This document shows positions 8,529 through 17,138 of a stretch of 44,734 nucleotides of DNA, in pieces; positions within the stretch are counted from its first letter, which is position 1, and every line of letters begins with the position of its first letter. A model generated the notes under the pieces. It made no database searches. It saw only the letters and a program-made list of their open reading frames with translations, and was not told where the DNA came from. The stretch lies in assembly GCF_017114825.1 (NCBI RefSeq), contig NZ_JADEVO010000043.1, forward strand, positions 1 through 44,734, written 5' to 3'. The stretch comes from Pseudomonas gregormendelii. Lineage in GTDB: Bacteria > Pseudomonadota > Gammaproteobacteria > Pseudomonadales > Pseudomonadaceae. The position numbers were made by a program, and so were the translations under genes.

Positions 8529-9665
8529 TCAGCGATTTTGTTCGGGGTTCCATCGTGCATAGCGTTGACCGCGCAGGAACTGCCACAGCCCGATACTCAT
8601 CCCGGCAAGGGTGACCAGCAGGAAGGCGGCGAGGCGGAAGGGTTTGGGCAGGCGGTGTTGCGAGTCCAGCAGACCGGCGATAGCGATCGCGTAACCGAGC
8701 AGTTGCGCGACCAGGAACACTTGGTAGAAAGCATGCTCCTGCCACAGCCAGAAATTGCTCAGCAACAACGGCAGCAACAGGATGGGCGCCAGGCGGCGGA
8801 TCAGCTTGTGGCTGATCAGCGCGATGGCGTACAGCCCGTGCTTGAACGGGTTGAGCAGTTCGCGGCGCTGGGCCAGGCTTTGCAGACCGCCGACGGTCAC
8901 GCGCTGGCGCCGGCGGAATTGTTTGTCTGCCTCGTCGACGCCCTGGTCGATCACTTGGGCCTGGGGCACGTAAACGATGCGTTTGAACGCCACAGGCGCA
9001 CAGGTGCTGATAAAAAAATCATCGTTGACCTCTGCCGGCACGGTCTGGAACAACTCGCGTCGCAACGCCAGTAGCGCGCCATCGGCGGAGACCATGCAGC
9101 CGGTGCGATTCTCCACCCGGCGCAACCAGCCTTCGTAATGTCGATACAGGCTGTCGCCGATGCTCAGGCCTTTGCCGGTCACCGGGATCACCATGTGCCC
9201 GGCGCAGGCGCCGACCGCAGGGTCTGTCAGCGGCGCGAGCAGGTGGCCGAGGGTGTCGGTGGCCCATTGATTGTCGGCGTCGGTAAACACCAGGATGTCA
9301 CCGCTGCTCAGTGCTACCCCGGCGTTGAGGGTCGCGGCCTTACCCCCGCGGGGCAGGTCGAGCACTGTGATGCGCGGGTCGACAACCTTGCGCGCACAGG
9401 CCACGGTGTCGTCGGTAGAGCCGTCGCTGGCGAGGATGATTTGCAGCGAGCGTGGCTGGTAATCCTGGGCCAGCAGCGTGCGCAGTTTTTCCTCGATGTG
9501 CCGCGCCTCGTTGTGGGCGGCAATCACGATGCTCACGTTCATCGGTGGCGCCGGCGCCGGACGGCGCGCCGGGTACAGCGGTGCGAGCAACGTCAGCAGC
9601 ACGGGATAACCCAGATAGGCGTACACCGGCAGCAGCAGGCACATCCAGAAAATGAATTCAGCCAC
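8529..9665 (-). CDS. Membrane glycosyltransferase, family 2
   Basis: This is a GT-A, family 2 transferase with hydrophobic segments at both ends. Motifs include VSIVIAAHNE, the nucleotide-sugar site ASDGSTDDT, the metal-binding FTDADN and the processive-type QFRRRQRV, as in hyaluronan/cellulose synthase-like enzymes. The C-terminal 110 residues contain about three membrane helices. I choose the GTG at 9665 over the ATG at 9683 because a perfect AGGAGG lies 7 bases upstream of the GTG, and the protein then begins directly with its first helix (AEFIFWMCLLL); it is then 378 residues. The start overlaps the preceding gene by 8 bases. It adds one sugar to the lipid-linked repeat unit; donor unknown. 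Confidence 0.82.
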   Translation of the reverse strand: MAEFIFWMCLLLPVYAYLGYPVLLTLLAPLYPARRPAPAPPMNVSIVIAAHNEARHIEEKLRTLLAQDYQPRSLQIILASDGSTDDTVACARKVVDPRITVLDLPRGGKAATLNAGVALSSGDILVFTDADNQWATDTLGHLLAPLTDPAVGACAGHMVIPVTGKGLSIGDSLYRHYEGWLRRVENRTGCMVSADGALLALRRELFQTVPAEVNDDFFISTCAPVAFKRIVYVPQAQVIDQGVDEADKQFRRRQRVTVGGLQSLAQRRELLNPFKHGLYAIALISHKLIRRLAPILLLPLLLSNFWLWQEHAFYQVFLVAQLLGYAIAIAGLLDSQHRLPKPFRLAAFLLVTLAGMSIGLWQFLRGQRYARWNPEQNR

Positions 9666-10626
9666 GGGCGGGCCTCCTGGCATTCCATTGGCAAAGGCTG
9701 AGAATGAACGCGGCGCCGGCCAGGTGCAGACGCACCCAGTGCAAGCCCCAGAGTTGCACCGTCAGGCCGACGCTGCGGTGCCTGGCACTCTGGCGCAAGC
9801 TCAGCATCAGCGCCGGCAACAGTGTCAGCACAAACATCAGCAGCGCGTGATGCGGGTAGCCGTTGAGCAGTGCTGAAATGGCGAGAAAATCCACCACCCA
9901 GGCCATGATCGACAACAACGGAAAGCGTAGCAGTCGCAGGCTCATGCCGTGGGTGCGCAGCAATTGCAGATGACTGCCCTGACGCCACATTTCCTTGCCC
10001 ATCCATTCCCGCCAGCTGCCTTCGTAACCCCAGTGCAGGGCCACGCTTTGGTTGGCGGTGAGCAGGCGCGCGCCGTGTTTGCCCAGGCGCAGGGTGAACT
10101 CCTTGTCTTCCCCGGTGCGCAGGTTTTCGTCGAAACCGCCGACCTTGTCGAACCAGCTGCGCTGCATCAGCAGGTTGGCACTGGGCAGCCAGTCCACCGT
10201 CTGTACGGTATGGGCGCTGGGGCGCAGCGTACGGCGCTGCCAGGCGGTCGCGTACCAGGGCGCTTCGGCGGGGGTGTGCAGGTCCAGGCCAAATACATCG
10301 GCCTGGCCGCCGGCGTCGAGTTCGATCAGCCGGGTCAGCCAGTCCTCGGGCATCTCGATGTCGGCGTCGATAAAGGCCAGCCAGTGACCGCTGGCGACGG
10401 CGGCACCGCGATTGCGCAAGGCGCCGATCGCCAGGCCAGGCATCACCAGCACCTGGGCGCCGAACTGCCGGGCAATCTGCGGGCCCCGATCAGTGGAGCC
10501 ATTGTCGACCACGATCAGCTCGCATTGCAGGTCGGCGGCATGCGCGGCCTTCTGCGCGGCGAGCAGCGTGCGCCCAATATGCCGCGCCTCGTTGAACATC
10601 GGGATGACGATGCTGATGCTGTTCAT
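9658..10626 (-). CDS. Glycosyltransferase, family 2
   Basis: This 322-residue GT2 enzyme begins SISIVIPMFNEARHIG, with VVDNGSTD as the donor-binding Asp motif, AFIDADIEM as the DxD-type metal site and GGFDENLRTGEDKEF as the acceptor/base region. A hydrophobic C-terminus of about 90 residues suggests two or three membrane segments. The ATG at 10626 overlaps the stop of the polymerase gene as ATGA. It differs clearly from the neighbouring GT2 and so probably makes a different linkage in the repeat unit. Confidence 0.85.
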   Translation of the reverse strand: MNSISIVIPMFNEARHIGRTLLAAQKAAHAADLQCELIVVDNGSTDRGPQIARQFGAQVLVMPGLAIGALRNRGAAVASGHWLAFIDADIEMPEDWLTRLIELDAGGQADVFGLDLHTPAEAPWYATAWQRRTLRPSAHTVQTVDWLPSANLLMQRSWFDKVGGFDENLRTGEDKEFTLRLGKHGARLLTANQSVALHWGYEGSWREWMGKEMWRQGSHLQLLRTHGMSLRLLRFPLLSIMAWVVDFLAISALLNGYPHHALLMFVLTLLPALMLSLRQSARHRSVGLTVQLWGLHWVRLHLAGAAFILSLCQWNARRPARG

Positions 10627-11990
10627 GTCCGAGCCTCGAACGGAGCGCTTTCTTCAGCTTTGATACGTAGCACGCTGGTCAGCGCGAGCATGATCCACAG
10701 GTACTTGTGGTTCGGCGCACTGAGGAACATCAGGAACAGTGTCAACGAGAGAAAACTCATGCTCAGGTGCGTCAGCATGTCGACTTGCTCGCTATTGCCG
10801 CGCTGCCTCCAGGCGCGACGCGCCCGCGTCAGGTTGTACATGGCCAGGCCGAGCATGCCGACAAACATCAGCCCGGCAGGAATCCCCAGCTCACTGAAAA
10901 TCTCCAGGTAGGTATTGTGCGCGTGTCGGTACAGTTCTTCGGGGTTGCTGTTGAAGGCGAAGGCCTTTGAATAGCCGGTGGCTGCGTAGTGCAGCGGGAA
11001 GGTACCGGGACCGGTGCCGATCAACGGGTTCTCGGCAATCATCCCGCTGCCGACCACGATGTAGGACGCGCGGCGGCCCAGGGATGCGTCCTGGCTCCTG
11101 GCGCCGGAGCTAAGGATGCTCAAGGACTCGATGCGTTTGATGTAGCTGGCCGGCATCGCGTACAGCGCAAGCGGAATCACGATTGCCAGACCCAGCATGG
11201 CAAACCCCAGGTGCCGTGGACGGATGCGGGGCAGCAATGCCCGGTAGTGCCAGGCGCCGATCAACAGGCTGATAAACAGCACCACCAGGCCCGAACGAGA
11301 TTCGGTCTTGGTAATGCCGACCAACAGCAGGAGGGTGCACCCACCCCAGAACAGCCGGTGCAGCATGTTCGAGCTACGCATGACCAGAAACAGCGCCAGG
11401 GGCACGGCAAAGGCGATCATCAGGGCGAAATTGTTCGGGTCTTTCAACAAGCCGGCAGCACGCCCGGCGTCCTGGTATTTAACGGAGAACAGCGTCATGG
11501 CGCAGGTCACCGCGACGCTGAGGGTGACCAGTTTGGCAAAGGTGTTCAGATTCAGTTCGCGACCAATCAGCAAGGTGATGATAAACAGCACCAGGCCGAC
11601 ACTCAGGTCACGCAGATGCCCAAGCGATACGCTCATGTTGTCGCTGTTCAGCAGGCTGAGCAGGTACAACGCCATGAAGCTGAGCAGAAAGCGCCAGATA
11701 TTGCTGCGCAAGCGTTCGGCCGGCAGCTGGTGCATCGCCAGTTGCAACATCAGGATCAGCACCAGCGAGGCACCCAGGATTTTCGAACCGGGAAAGGCGC
11801 TGTCCTTGAACAGGCCCTCGAACGGCAGGATGGCGGCGATGCCCAACAGGCCCCAGGTCGGCTTGCGGTACAGGACCGCGACGCCGACCAGGCCCAGGAC
11901 CACCCCCGGCGCCAGGAAAGGAAAAGGGCTGGCCAGCAAACCAAGGCAGACCAGGGCGAGCAAACTGACGATCGAGAGCGGAACAATCAC
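10623..11990 (-). CDS. Wzy-type O-antigen ligase/polymerase family protein
   Basis: This 455-residue membrane protein has about 11 helices and the large periplasmic loop typical of Wzy_C proteins: GTGPGTFPLHYAA followed by HAHNTYLEIFSELGIP, the HN..E signature. In a Wzx/Wzy pathway this enzyme polymerises repeat units on undecaprenyl diphosphate in the periplasm. It starts at a GTG (11990) in a GTGA overlap with the upstream glycosyltransferase. No other polymerase candidate is in the operon, so polymerase rather than lipid-A ligase is the likely role. Confidence 0.8.
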   Translation of the reverse strand: MIVPLSIVSLLALVCLGLLASPFPFLAPGVVLGLVGVAVLYRKPTWGLLGIAAILPFEGLFKDSAFPGSKILGASLVLILMLQLAMHQLPAERLRSNIWRFLLSFMALYLLSLLNSDNMSVSLGHLRDLSVGLVLFIITLLIGRELNLNTFAKLVTLSVAVTCAMTLFSVKYQDAGRAAGLLKDPNNFALMIAFAVPLALFLVMRSSNMLHRLFWGGCTLLLLVGITKTESRSGLVVLFISLLIGAWHYRALLPRIRPRHLGFAMLGLAIVIPLALYAMPASYIKRIESLSILSSGARSQDASLGRRASYIVVGSGMIAENPLIGTGPGTFPLHYAATGYSKAFAFNSNPEELYRHAHNTYLEIFSELGIPAGLMFVGMLGLAMYNLTRARRAWRQRGNSEQVDMLTHLSMSFLSLTLFLMFLSAPNHKYLWIMLALTSVLRIKAEESAPFEART

Positions 11991-13090
11991 GCGCGTGCCT
12001 CCCGTGCAGTACGGATATAAAGCTGCGACCAGCGTTCGGCCAGGGCCTTGAGGTCATAGCGATCCTGTTGCGTACGTCTTGCGTTGTCGATCAGTTCGCC
12101 GGTCAGTGCCGGCTCGGACAGCAACGTACCGATCTGGCGGGCGAGGGCGCTGCTGTCGGCCGGCGTTGCCAGCAAACCGTTGTGTCGGTCCTGCAGCACG
12201 TCGGGAATCCCGCCGACCGCGAACGCCACCACCGGCACCCCGGCCTGCATCGCCTCCAGCAGAATCATCGGCGTGCCCTCGGTGCGCGAGCTGATCACCA
12301 GCGCATCAAGTTGTCGCCACCACTGGCCCATGTCCGTCTGGTAACCGGGCAAGCGGATGCGCTCCTGCAAACCCGCTGCGTCGATGCGTGCCAGCAGTTC
12401 CTCGCGTTCCGGGCCGTCGCCGAGCATCACGGCGTCCAGGTGCGGGTATTGCTGACAGAGCGGCATCAGCGCATCGAGAAACAGGTCCGGACCTTTTTCA
12501 CTGCTCAGCCGCCCAACGTAACCGGCGAGAAAGCGCTGCCGGTCGGTACTTGGGAGCAACTGGCCGGTGGCGGCTGGCAAACCGTTGGGAATCACCTGCA
12601 GCTTCATCCTCCCGACCCTGGCTTGCCGGTGCAACACGGCGATGCTTTCGGCGACGCAGACCACGCGATCCACCGAAGCCGTGCGGCACAATTGCAGGCT
12701 GAGCCAGGTGTAGAACTTCTGCTTGCGACTGCGCGGGGTGAAGCCGTGCTGAGTGATCACCAGCGGCAGGCGCAACAGCGTCGCGCCAACCCAGCCGAAC
12801 AACAGGCCCTTGAAATTATGGGTGTTGATCAGCGGCCGCTCGCGGCGGCGCTGGCGCAGGTGCCTGAGCAAGGCCCTGAGCCCCGCGCAACTGCGGCAGT
12901 CGACGCCGGCTTCGCGAAACCGCGCGATCAGCTCCGGCGGCGCATCCAGAAACAGCACCTGGTGCTGCCCGGGTGTTGCCAGGCAGTGATCGAGCAACAT
13001 CCGCTCAGCCCCATAGAAGCCACCGCTGCTGAGCAAATGAATGATCGGCAGGGTGCTTGCAGGTGCAGTCTGGCTGAGCGGCGCGTTCAA
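11987..13090 (-). CDS. Glycosyltransferase, family 4 (GT-B)
   Basis: This GT-B retaining transferase has LSSGGFYGAERML near the N-terminus, GYVGRLSSEKGPDLFLDAL at the domain switch and SSRTEGTPMILLEAM, the E-x7-E donor-binding motif. No ATG is available. In-frame TTG codons lie at 13102 and 13090. I prefer 13090 because it makes a TTGA overlap with the stop of the gumC-like gene, matching the ATGA/GTGA pattern of the rest of the operon, and has a weak GGGTG upstream. The protein is then 367 residues (371 from the other start). It is a cytoplasmic enzyme adding a sugar to the growing lipid-linked unit. Confidence 0.82.
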   Translation of the reverse strand: MNAPLSQTAPASTLPIIHLLSSGGFYGAERMLLDHCLATPGQHQVLFLDAPPELIARFREAGVDCRSCAGLRALLRHLRQRRRERPLINTHNFKGLLFGWVGATLLRLPLVITQHGFTPRSRKQKFYTWLSLQLCRTASVDRVVCVAESIAVLHRQARVGRMKLQVIPNGLPAATGQLLPSTDRQRFLAGYVGRLSSEKGPDLFLDALMPLCQQYPHLDAVMLGDGPEREELLARIDAAGLQERIRLPGYQTDMGQWWRQLDALVISSRTEGTPMILLEAMQAGVPVVAFAVGGIPDVLQDRHNGLLATPADSSALARQIGTLLSEPALTGELIDNARRTQQDRYDLKALAERWSQLYIRTAREARA

Positions 13091-14679
13091 TTGCGCACCC
13101 AATGCGCGAAGCGCGGCACGGTCCAGTTCTTGTGCGGGTTGATCGGCTCGACGTTCTGATCGTTGATCACCAGCAGCACTGGCAAGCCCAGTTCGTGGGT
13201 GATTTGCGCTGGATGCTTGAAGCGGTGATCGAAGAACTCACGTACGTAGACGAAGGCGATCGCCAGCAGCAAACCGGTGAGCAGTCCCAATGGGATGATC
13301 AGCATCGGTTTGGGAAATGCGGCTTCCGTAGGCTCGAACGGTGGGCTGAGAATCCGTGCGTTGGACAGGTCGTTGTCCAGCGAACGGGCGGTGCTGCTTT
13401 CGGCAAAGCGCTGGGCGTAGGTGGAGAACGCGGCGTGCAATGCCTCGATCTCGGTGTCCATCTGGCGCAACTTGCTCTGGGTTTCCTGCAACTGGTGGAT
13501 GCGGTTCTTGAACTGGGCAATGCGCGCGGTTTTCTGGTCGATCACCGAGCCGATCACGGCCAGGTCGGCGGTGCGTTCCTGAATGCGGTTGTTCACCACT
13601 TTGAGGAACTGCCCGCGAGTCCGGGTGATCTGTTCGCGCTGCAGCAACATGGGCTCGCTGCCAGGCTGGAACACCGACAGGTCATTCATGTAACGGCTGA
13701 CCTGGCTGATCAGCAGTTCGCCGAGCTGCTTGACCTCGCGATCCTCGAACGCCACGTTGTCGGTGGTGGTAGTAAAGGTGTAGGGGAAGGAGTAGTCGTT
13801 GAGTTTGGCGTCCTTGGCCGCAGCCAGGCTGGTTTTCAGGTAGTCGAGCCAGCGTTTGCTTTGCAGCAGGCGATCCTGGTAGAGGTTGAGTGCCTGCTCC
13901 TCGGTGTTGATGGCGTTCAGGCGGAAAGTGATTTCTTCCCGAGGATCAGCCGAGCCGACGCCCTCAAGCAGTGTCAGCCGGTTGCCTTCCAGGCCATCGA
14001 GACGCACCTGGTACTGCATTTTCTTGGTTTCGTAAAAGCTCTGCGGCAGGTCGATGGATTGCAGAGCCTGACGGCTGACCAGGTAGTTCTGCAGCAGGGC
14101 GGCAACGAACTTGGTGCCCTGGGCCGGGTCGGGTGAGCTGTTGACGATCGAGATCACGTTGGAACCGGGCAGGGTTTCGACCTTCAGGTCGCTCATGGCT
14201 TGCTGCGTCAGTGCATCCAGTTCGGTGTCCCGTACCGGGTCGGTTTCCAGGCCCAGTGCATTACGCACAGGATTGATCAGGTGTTCGCGAATGGGCGTGG
14301 TGACGTAGTCCTTGAATGGCTGCGCTACCAGTTTGTTGAACGTGCTCACCGGCGGCGTGTACTCGCTGTTCTCGCGCATTTGGCTGAGCGTTTCGCGAAT
14401 CAGCCCCGGCGAACGCAGGATATTGCTCTCGGTTTCCATGTCTGCCAGCGATGGCGGAATGAACGAGGCGTTCTCCTGGTTGAGGGAGGTGGTGGCATCT
14501 CCCTGGGAGAGTTTTTTGGACTGCACGATCACCTGGGCGGTGATATCGAAGCTCTGCTTGAGCATCAGCGGCAAGATCAGTGCGATCACTGCAAAGATCA
14601 GGAAGACTCGTTTCACCAACTGCTTGTTGGCGAAAAAGATCCTGAAAAACTCGTGCAGGTAGTTTTCTTTTGGATTCAT
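13087..14679 (-). CDS. GumC/Wzc-like chain-length determinant without kinase domain
   Basis: This 530-residue inner-membrane polysaccharide co-polymerase has a first membrane helix near residues 22-40 (VFLIFAVIALILPLML), a long periplasmic alpha-helical region, and a second helix near the end (MLIIPLGLLTGLLLAIAFVYV). There is no C-terminal BY-kinase; the kinase-like partner is a separate gene at 15744. I take the ATG at 14679 because AGGTGA lies 6 bases upstream; a GTG at 14688 falls within that ribosome site. It should control chain length and link Wzy to the Wza channel. A 16-base gap separates it from the wza-like gene. Confidence 0.85.
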   Translation of the reverse strand: MNPKENYLHEFFRIFFANKQLVKRVFLIFAVIALILPLMLKQSFDITAQVIVQSKKLSQGDATTSLNQENASFIPPSLADMETESNILRSPGLIRETLSQMRENSEYTPPVSTFNKLVAQPFKDYVTTPIREHLINPVRNALGLETDPVRDTELDALTQQAMSDLKVETLPGSNVISIVNSSPDPAQGTKFVAALLQNYLVSRQALQSIDLPQSFYETKKMQYQVRLDGLEGNRLTLLEGVGSADPREEITFRLNAINTEEQALNLYQDRLLQSKRWLDYLKTSLAAAKDAKLNDYSFPYTFTTTTDNVAFEDREVKQLGELLISQVSRYMNDLSVFQPGSEPMLLQREQITRTRGQFLKVVNNRIQERTADLAVIGSVIDQKTARIAQFKNRIHQLQETQSKLRQMDTEIEALHAAFSTYAQRFAESSTARSLDNDLSNARILSPPFEPTEAAFPKPMLIIPLGLLTGLLLAIAFVYVREFFDHRFKHPAQITHELGLPVLLVINDQNVEPINPHKNWTVPRFAHWVRN

Positions 14680-14695
14680 GACGGTCACCTGAGAG

Positions 14696-15721
14696 TTAGT
14701 TGTCGCTGCCTTTGTTGTCGACGCGGTAGCTGAAGCTCATGCCCACGCCCTGGAACAGCACCACGTCCGCCAGTTGCCTGGCGAGTTCGCCGGCGCTGGC
14801 CAGTTTGGTCTTGGGCACGTACAGCATGTCGTCAGGCTGCAGGTAGGCGATCTGCGTGGCATCGCCGGACAGCGCCTTCTCCACGTCATAACGATGGGCA
14901 GTGACCTGGTTGCCGTTGCGCCGCATGATCATTACCGAGTCCAGGCGCGCCTTGACGTTGGAGCCGCGGGCCATGGTCAGGGCCTCGAGCACCGACACCG
15001 GACGGCGAATCGGGTAGGAGCCCGGCTGGCCGACTTCGCCCAGTACGTAGATCTCGTTGCCGGCGGTGGACTTGAGCAGCACGTCCACGGTCATGCGTCC
15101 CGGCAGGGTGGCGTAGCGTTTATTGAGGAAGGTTTCCAGCTGGTTGACCGTCATGCCCTGCAGCGGTACGGCGCCGATTTCCGGAAAGCTGGCGTAGCCG
15201 TCGGTGCCGACGATGATCTCGCGGCTCATGCCGGTATTGGGGTGGTTGAGTGTCGACTTGAGGTTCTGCTCGTTGGTCAGCGGGCTGACCACATTGAGCG
15301 ACAGCGTATTGCGATTGGGCTGGAACAGCTGCTTGCGCTCATACGCACGCTGGATCTCCACGCGGGCCTGTTCGCGGGTCAGGCCTTCGACTTTCACCGA
15401 AGTATTGGCCCCCGGGAGCTCGATGGTGCCGTCGGGCAGTACCAGCTGGTTACCGTTGAGCTGGCTGGCCGCGGTGAAATTCAGCGCAACCATATCGCCC
15501 GATTGCACGCGGTAGGCGTCAGAGCCACTGGTGCTGACGTGGAAGATCACGTCCAGGACATCCTGGGGCCGCAGGGTCTGCTCGACCTGGGGCACGTCAG
15601 TGGCCTGGGCATTGGTCGGTGCAGCCGTAAGAATCTGCACCGGCATCGACTGGGTTTCTTGGGAGGTGCTGGAGCAACCTGCAAGCGGCAGCAACAGCAG
15701 GACAAGCATTCTGGCGTTCAT
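14696..15721 (-). CDS. Wza-type outer-membrane polysaccharide export lipoprotein
   Basis: This 341-residue lipoprotein has a lipobox LLPLAGC with acylated Cys16. A Poly_export (SLBB-type) domain follows: DVLDVIFHVS, YRVQSGDMVALNF, LVLPDGTIELPG, and further SLBB-like repeats around VLGEVGQPGSYPI. The family forms the outer-membrane channel through which the polymer leaves the cell. I start at the ATG at 15721 (AAGGA 8 bases upstream) because it places the signal peptide at the very N-terminus; the longer frame to 15799 adds 26 implausible residues. Its partner GumC is encoded immediately downstream. Confidence 0.88.
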   Translation of the reverse strand: MNARMLVLLLLPLAGCSSTSQETQSMPVQILTAAPTNAQATDVPQVEQTLRPQDVLDVIFHVSTSGSDAYRVQSGDMVALNFTAASQLNGNQLVLPDGTIELPGANTSVKVEGLTREQARVEIQRAYERKQLFQPNRNTLSLNVVSPLTNEQNLKSTLNHPNTGMSREIIVGTDGYASFPEIGAVPLQGMTVNQLETFLNKRYATLPGRMTVDVLLKSTAGNEIYVLGEVGQPGSYPIRRPVSVLEALTMARGSNVKARLDSVMIMRRNGNQVTAHRYDVEKALSGDATQIAYLQPDDMLYVPKTKLASAGELARQLADVVLFQGVGMSFSYRVDNKGSDN

Positions 15722-15743
15722 GTCGTCATCCTTTGGCGTTCGC

Positions 15744-16391
15744 TCACAGGTTTTTGTAGAGCCATTTAGGCATGTAGTACTTGCGTCGATTAAACACACT
15801 GCCCACCAGTTTTGCCCCGGCCTGGGTCAGGCGCTGGACAGCGGCCTGGGCCACTTCCCAACGGGTGTCTTCGGCGCGCACGACCATGATCACGCCGTCC
15901 ACCTGGGTGCTGATGACCAGGGTGTCGGCGGCTGAGTACACCGCGTCGCCGTCGATCACGACAAAGCGGTAGCGGCTGCCCAACTGGTCCAGCAACGGGC
16001 TCAGGGTTTCAGGGGTCAGGTGTTCGTCGCCCCGGGCATAACGTCCGTTGGGCAGCACGTGGAAGGGCAGGCTGGAGACGTCCACCACACAGTCCTGCAG
16101 CAAGGGCGGGCTCTGGGTGTTGAACAACAGGTCGCGAAAGCCGCGCTCTTTGGTCAGCCCAAGCTGTTGGGTGAGGTTGCTGGTGGACTGGCTGGCGTCG
16201 ACCAGCAACACCTGGCCGCTGCTCATTTGGGCCAGTTGACTGGCCAGCACCAGGGCGCTGGTGGTCGTGCCCGCGCCGGGGTTGGCGGCGGTCAGGAAGA
16301 GGATCCGCAGATCTTGATCGAGCACAGTCGAAGTCAGGTTGGACTCGCTCGGGTTCGCGATTGTCAGGCTTTTTGCAGTTGAACCGTCCAT
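15744..16391 (-). CDS. BY-kinase/CpsD-like ATPase with a degenerate Walker A motif
   Basis: This 215-residue protein has the fold signature of the cytoplasmic half of bacterial tyrosine kinases (CpsD/Wzc-C, MinD-like). The P-loop reads NPGAGTTTS (residues 37-45), where the family has PGEGKST, so the invariant lysine is a threonine (Thr42). Walker A' is VLLVDAS instead of a DxD form, and Walker B is FVVIDGD. The C-terminus (KYYMPKWLYKNL) keeps three tyrosines where kinases have their autophosphorylated cluster. It presumably binds the GumC-like protein to regulate assembly; ATP hydrolysis or kinase activity is doubtful from these residues. It starts at the ATG at 16391, immediately after the stop of the upstream gene. 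Confidence 0.75.
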   Translation of the reverse strand: MDGSTAKSLTIANPSESNLTSTVLDQDLRILFLTAANPGAGTTTSALVLASQLAQMSSGQVLLVDASQSTSNLTQQLGLTKERGFRDLLFNTQSPPLLQDCVVDVSSLPFHVLPNGRYARGDEHLTPETLSPLLDQLGSRYRFVVIDGDAVYSAADTLVISTQVDGVIMVVRAEDTRWEVAQAAVQRLTQAGAKLVGSVFNRRKYYMPKWLYKNL

Positions 16392-17138
16392 TTAACTCGC
16401 TCCGTGGCCGCTGAATACTTTGAAGGGGGTTTTCAACAGGATCTTCAGATCAAGCAGCAGGCTCTGCTCGGCGATATAGCTGAGGTCCAACTCAACGCGC
16501 TGGTCGAAGTCGATATTGCTGCGCCCGGAGATCTGCCACAGGCCGGTCATGCCGGGGTAAATGCTCAGGCGCGCAAGATGATTGTCTTTGTAGCGGTAGG
16601 CATTGAACGAGGTGGGCCGAGGGCCCACCAGGCGCATGTCGCCGGCCACCACGTTGAACAGGTTGGGCAATTCGTCGAGGCTGCTGCGCCGCAGGAAGCC
16701 ACCGATGCTGGTGATGCGGGGGTCCTTGTCGATCTTGAAATCGATCGCATCGGCACCGTGTTTGTTGAGGTGACGCAGGGATTCCTTGAGCTCCTCGGCG
16801 TTGGCAACCATGGTGCGGAACTTGTACATGCCGAACGTGCGACCGCGGTAGCCGGTGCGTTTTTGCACGAACATCACCGGCCCCGGGCTGCTGAACTTGA
16901 TCACCAGCGCCAGGCCCAGCAGCAACGGCGAGATCAGCACCAGGATGATCAACGCCCCCAGGCAAGCCAGTACCCGGTTGGTGCGCGATAACGTCCAGGG
17001 GCGACCACCATCGCGACCAGTGATCCAGCCACGGCCCTGCATGTGGATGGCGGCATCCATGCGGATGCGGTGTTCGGGGTCCAGCCGCTTGTCTCGCCTC
17101 AATTGTTTGAGAGGTACACCTTTTTCATGTCCAGTCAT
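16392..17138 (-). CDS. Undecaprenyl-phosphate sugar phosphotransferase (initiating PGT)
   Basis: This 248-residue monotopic phosphoglycosyl transferase (bacterial sugar transferase domain) transfers a sugar-1-phosphate to undecaprenyl phosphate to start each repeat unit. Visible motifs are a hydrophobic re-entrant helix near residues 57-80, PGPVMFVQKRTGYRGR, YKFRTM, the catalytic Asp-Glu dyad in SSLDELPNLFNVV, and GDMRLVGPRP. It is the short form without the N-terminal four-helix bundle of WcaJ/WbaP. ATG at 17138, overlapping the epimerase stop as ATGA. The first sugar (Glc, Gal or N-acetyl sugar) cannot be told. Confidence 0.85.
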   Translation of the reverse strand: MTGHEKGVPLKQLRRDKRLDPEHRIRMDAAIHMQGRGWITGRDGGRPWTLSRTNRVLACLGALIILVLISPLLLGLALVIKFSSPGPVMFVQKRTGYRGRTFGMYKFRTMVANAEELKESLRHLNKHGADAIDFKIDKDPRITSIGGFLRRSSLDELPNLFNVVAGDMRLVGPRPTSFNAYRYKDNHLARLSIYPGMTGLWQISGRSNIDFDQRVELDLSYIAEQSLLLDLKILLKTPFKVFSGHGAS

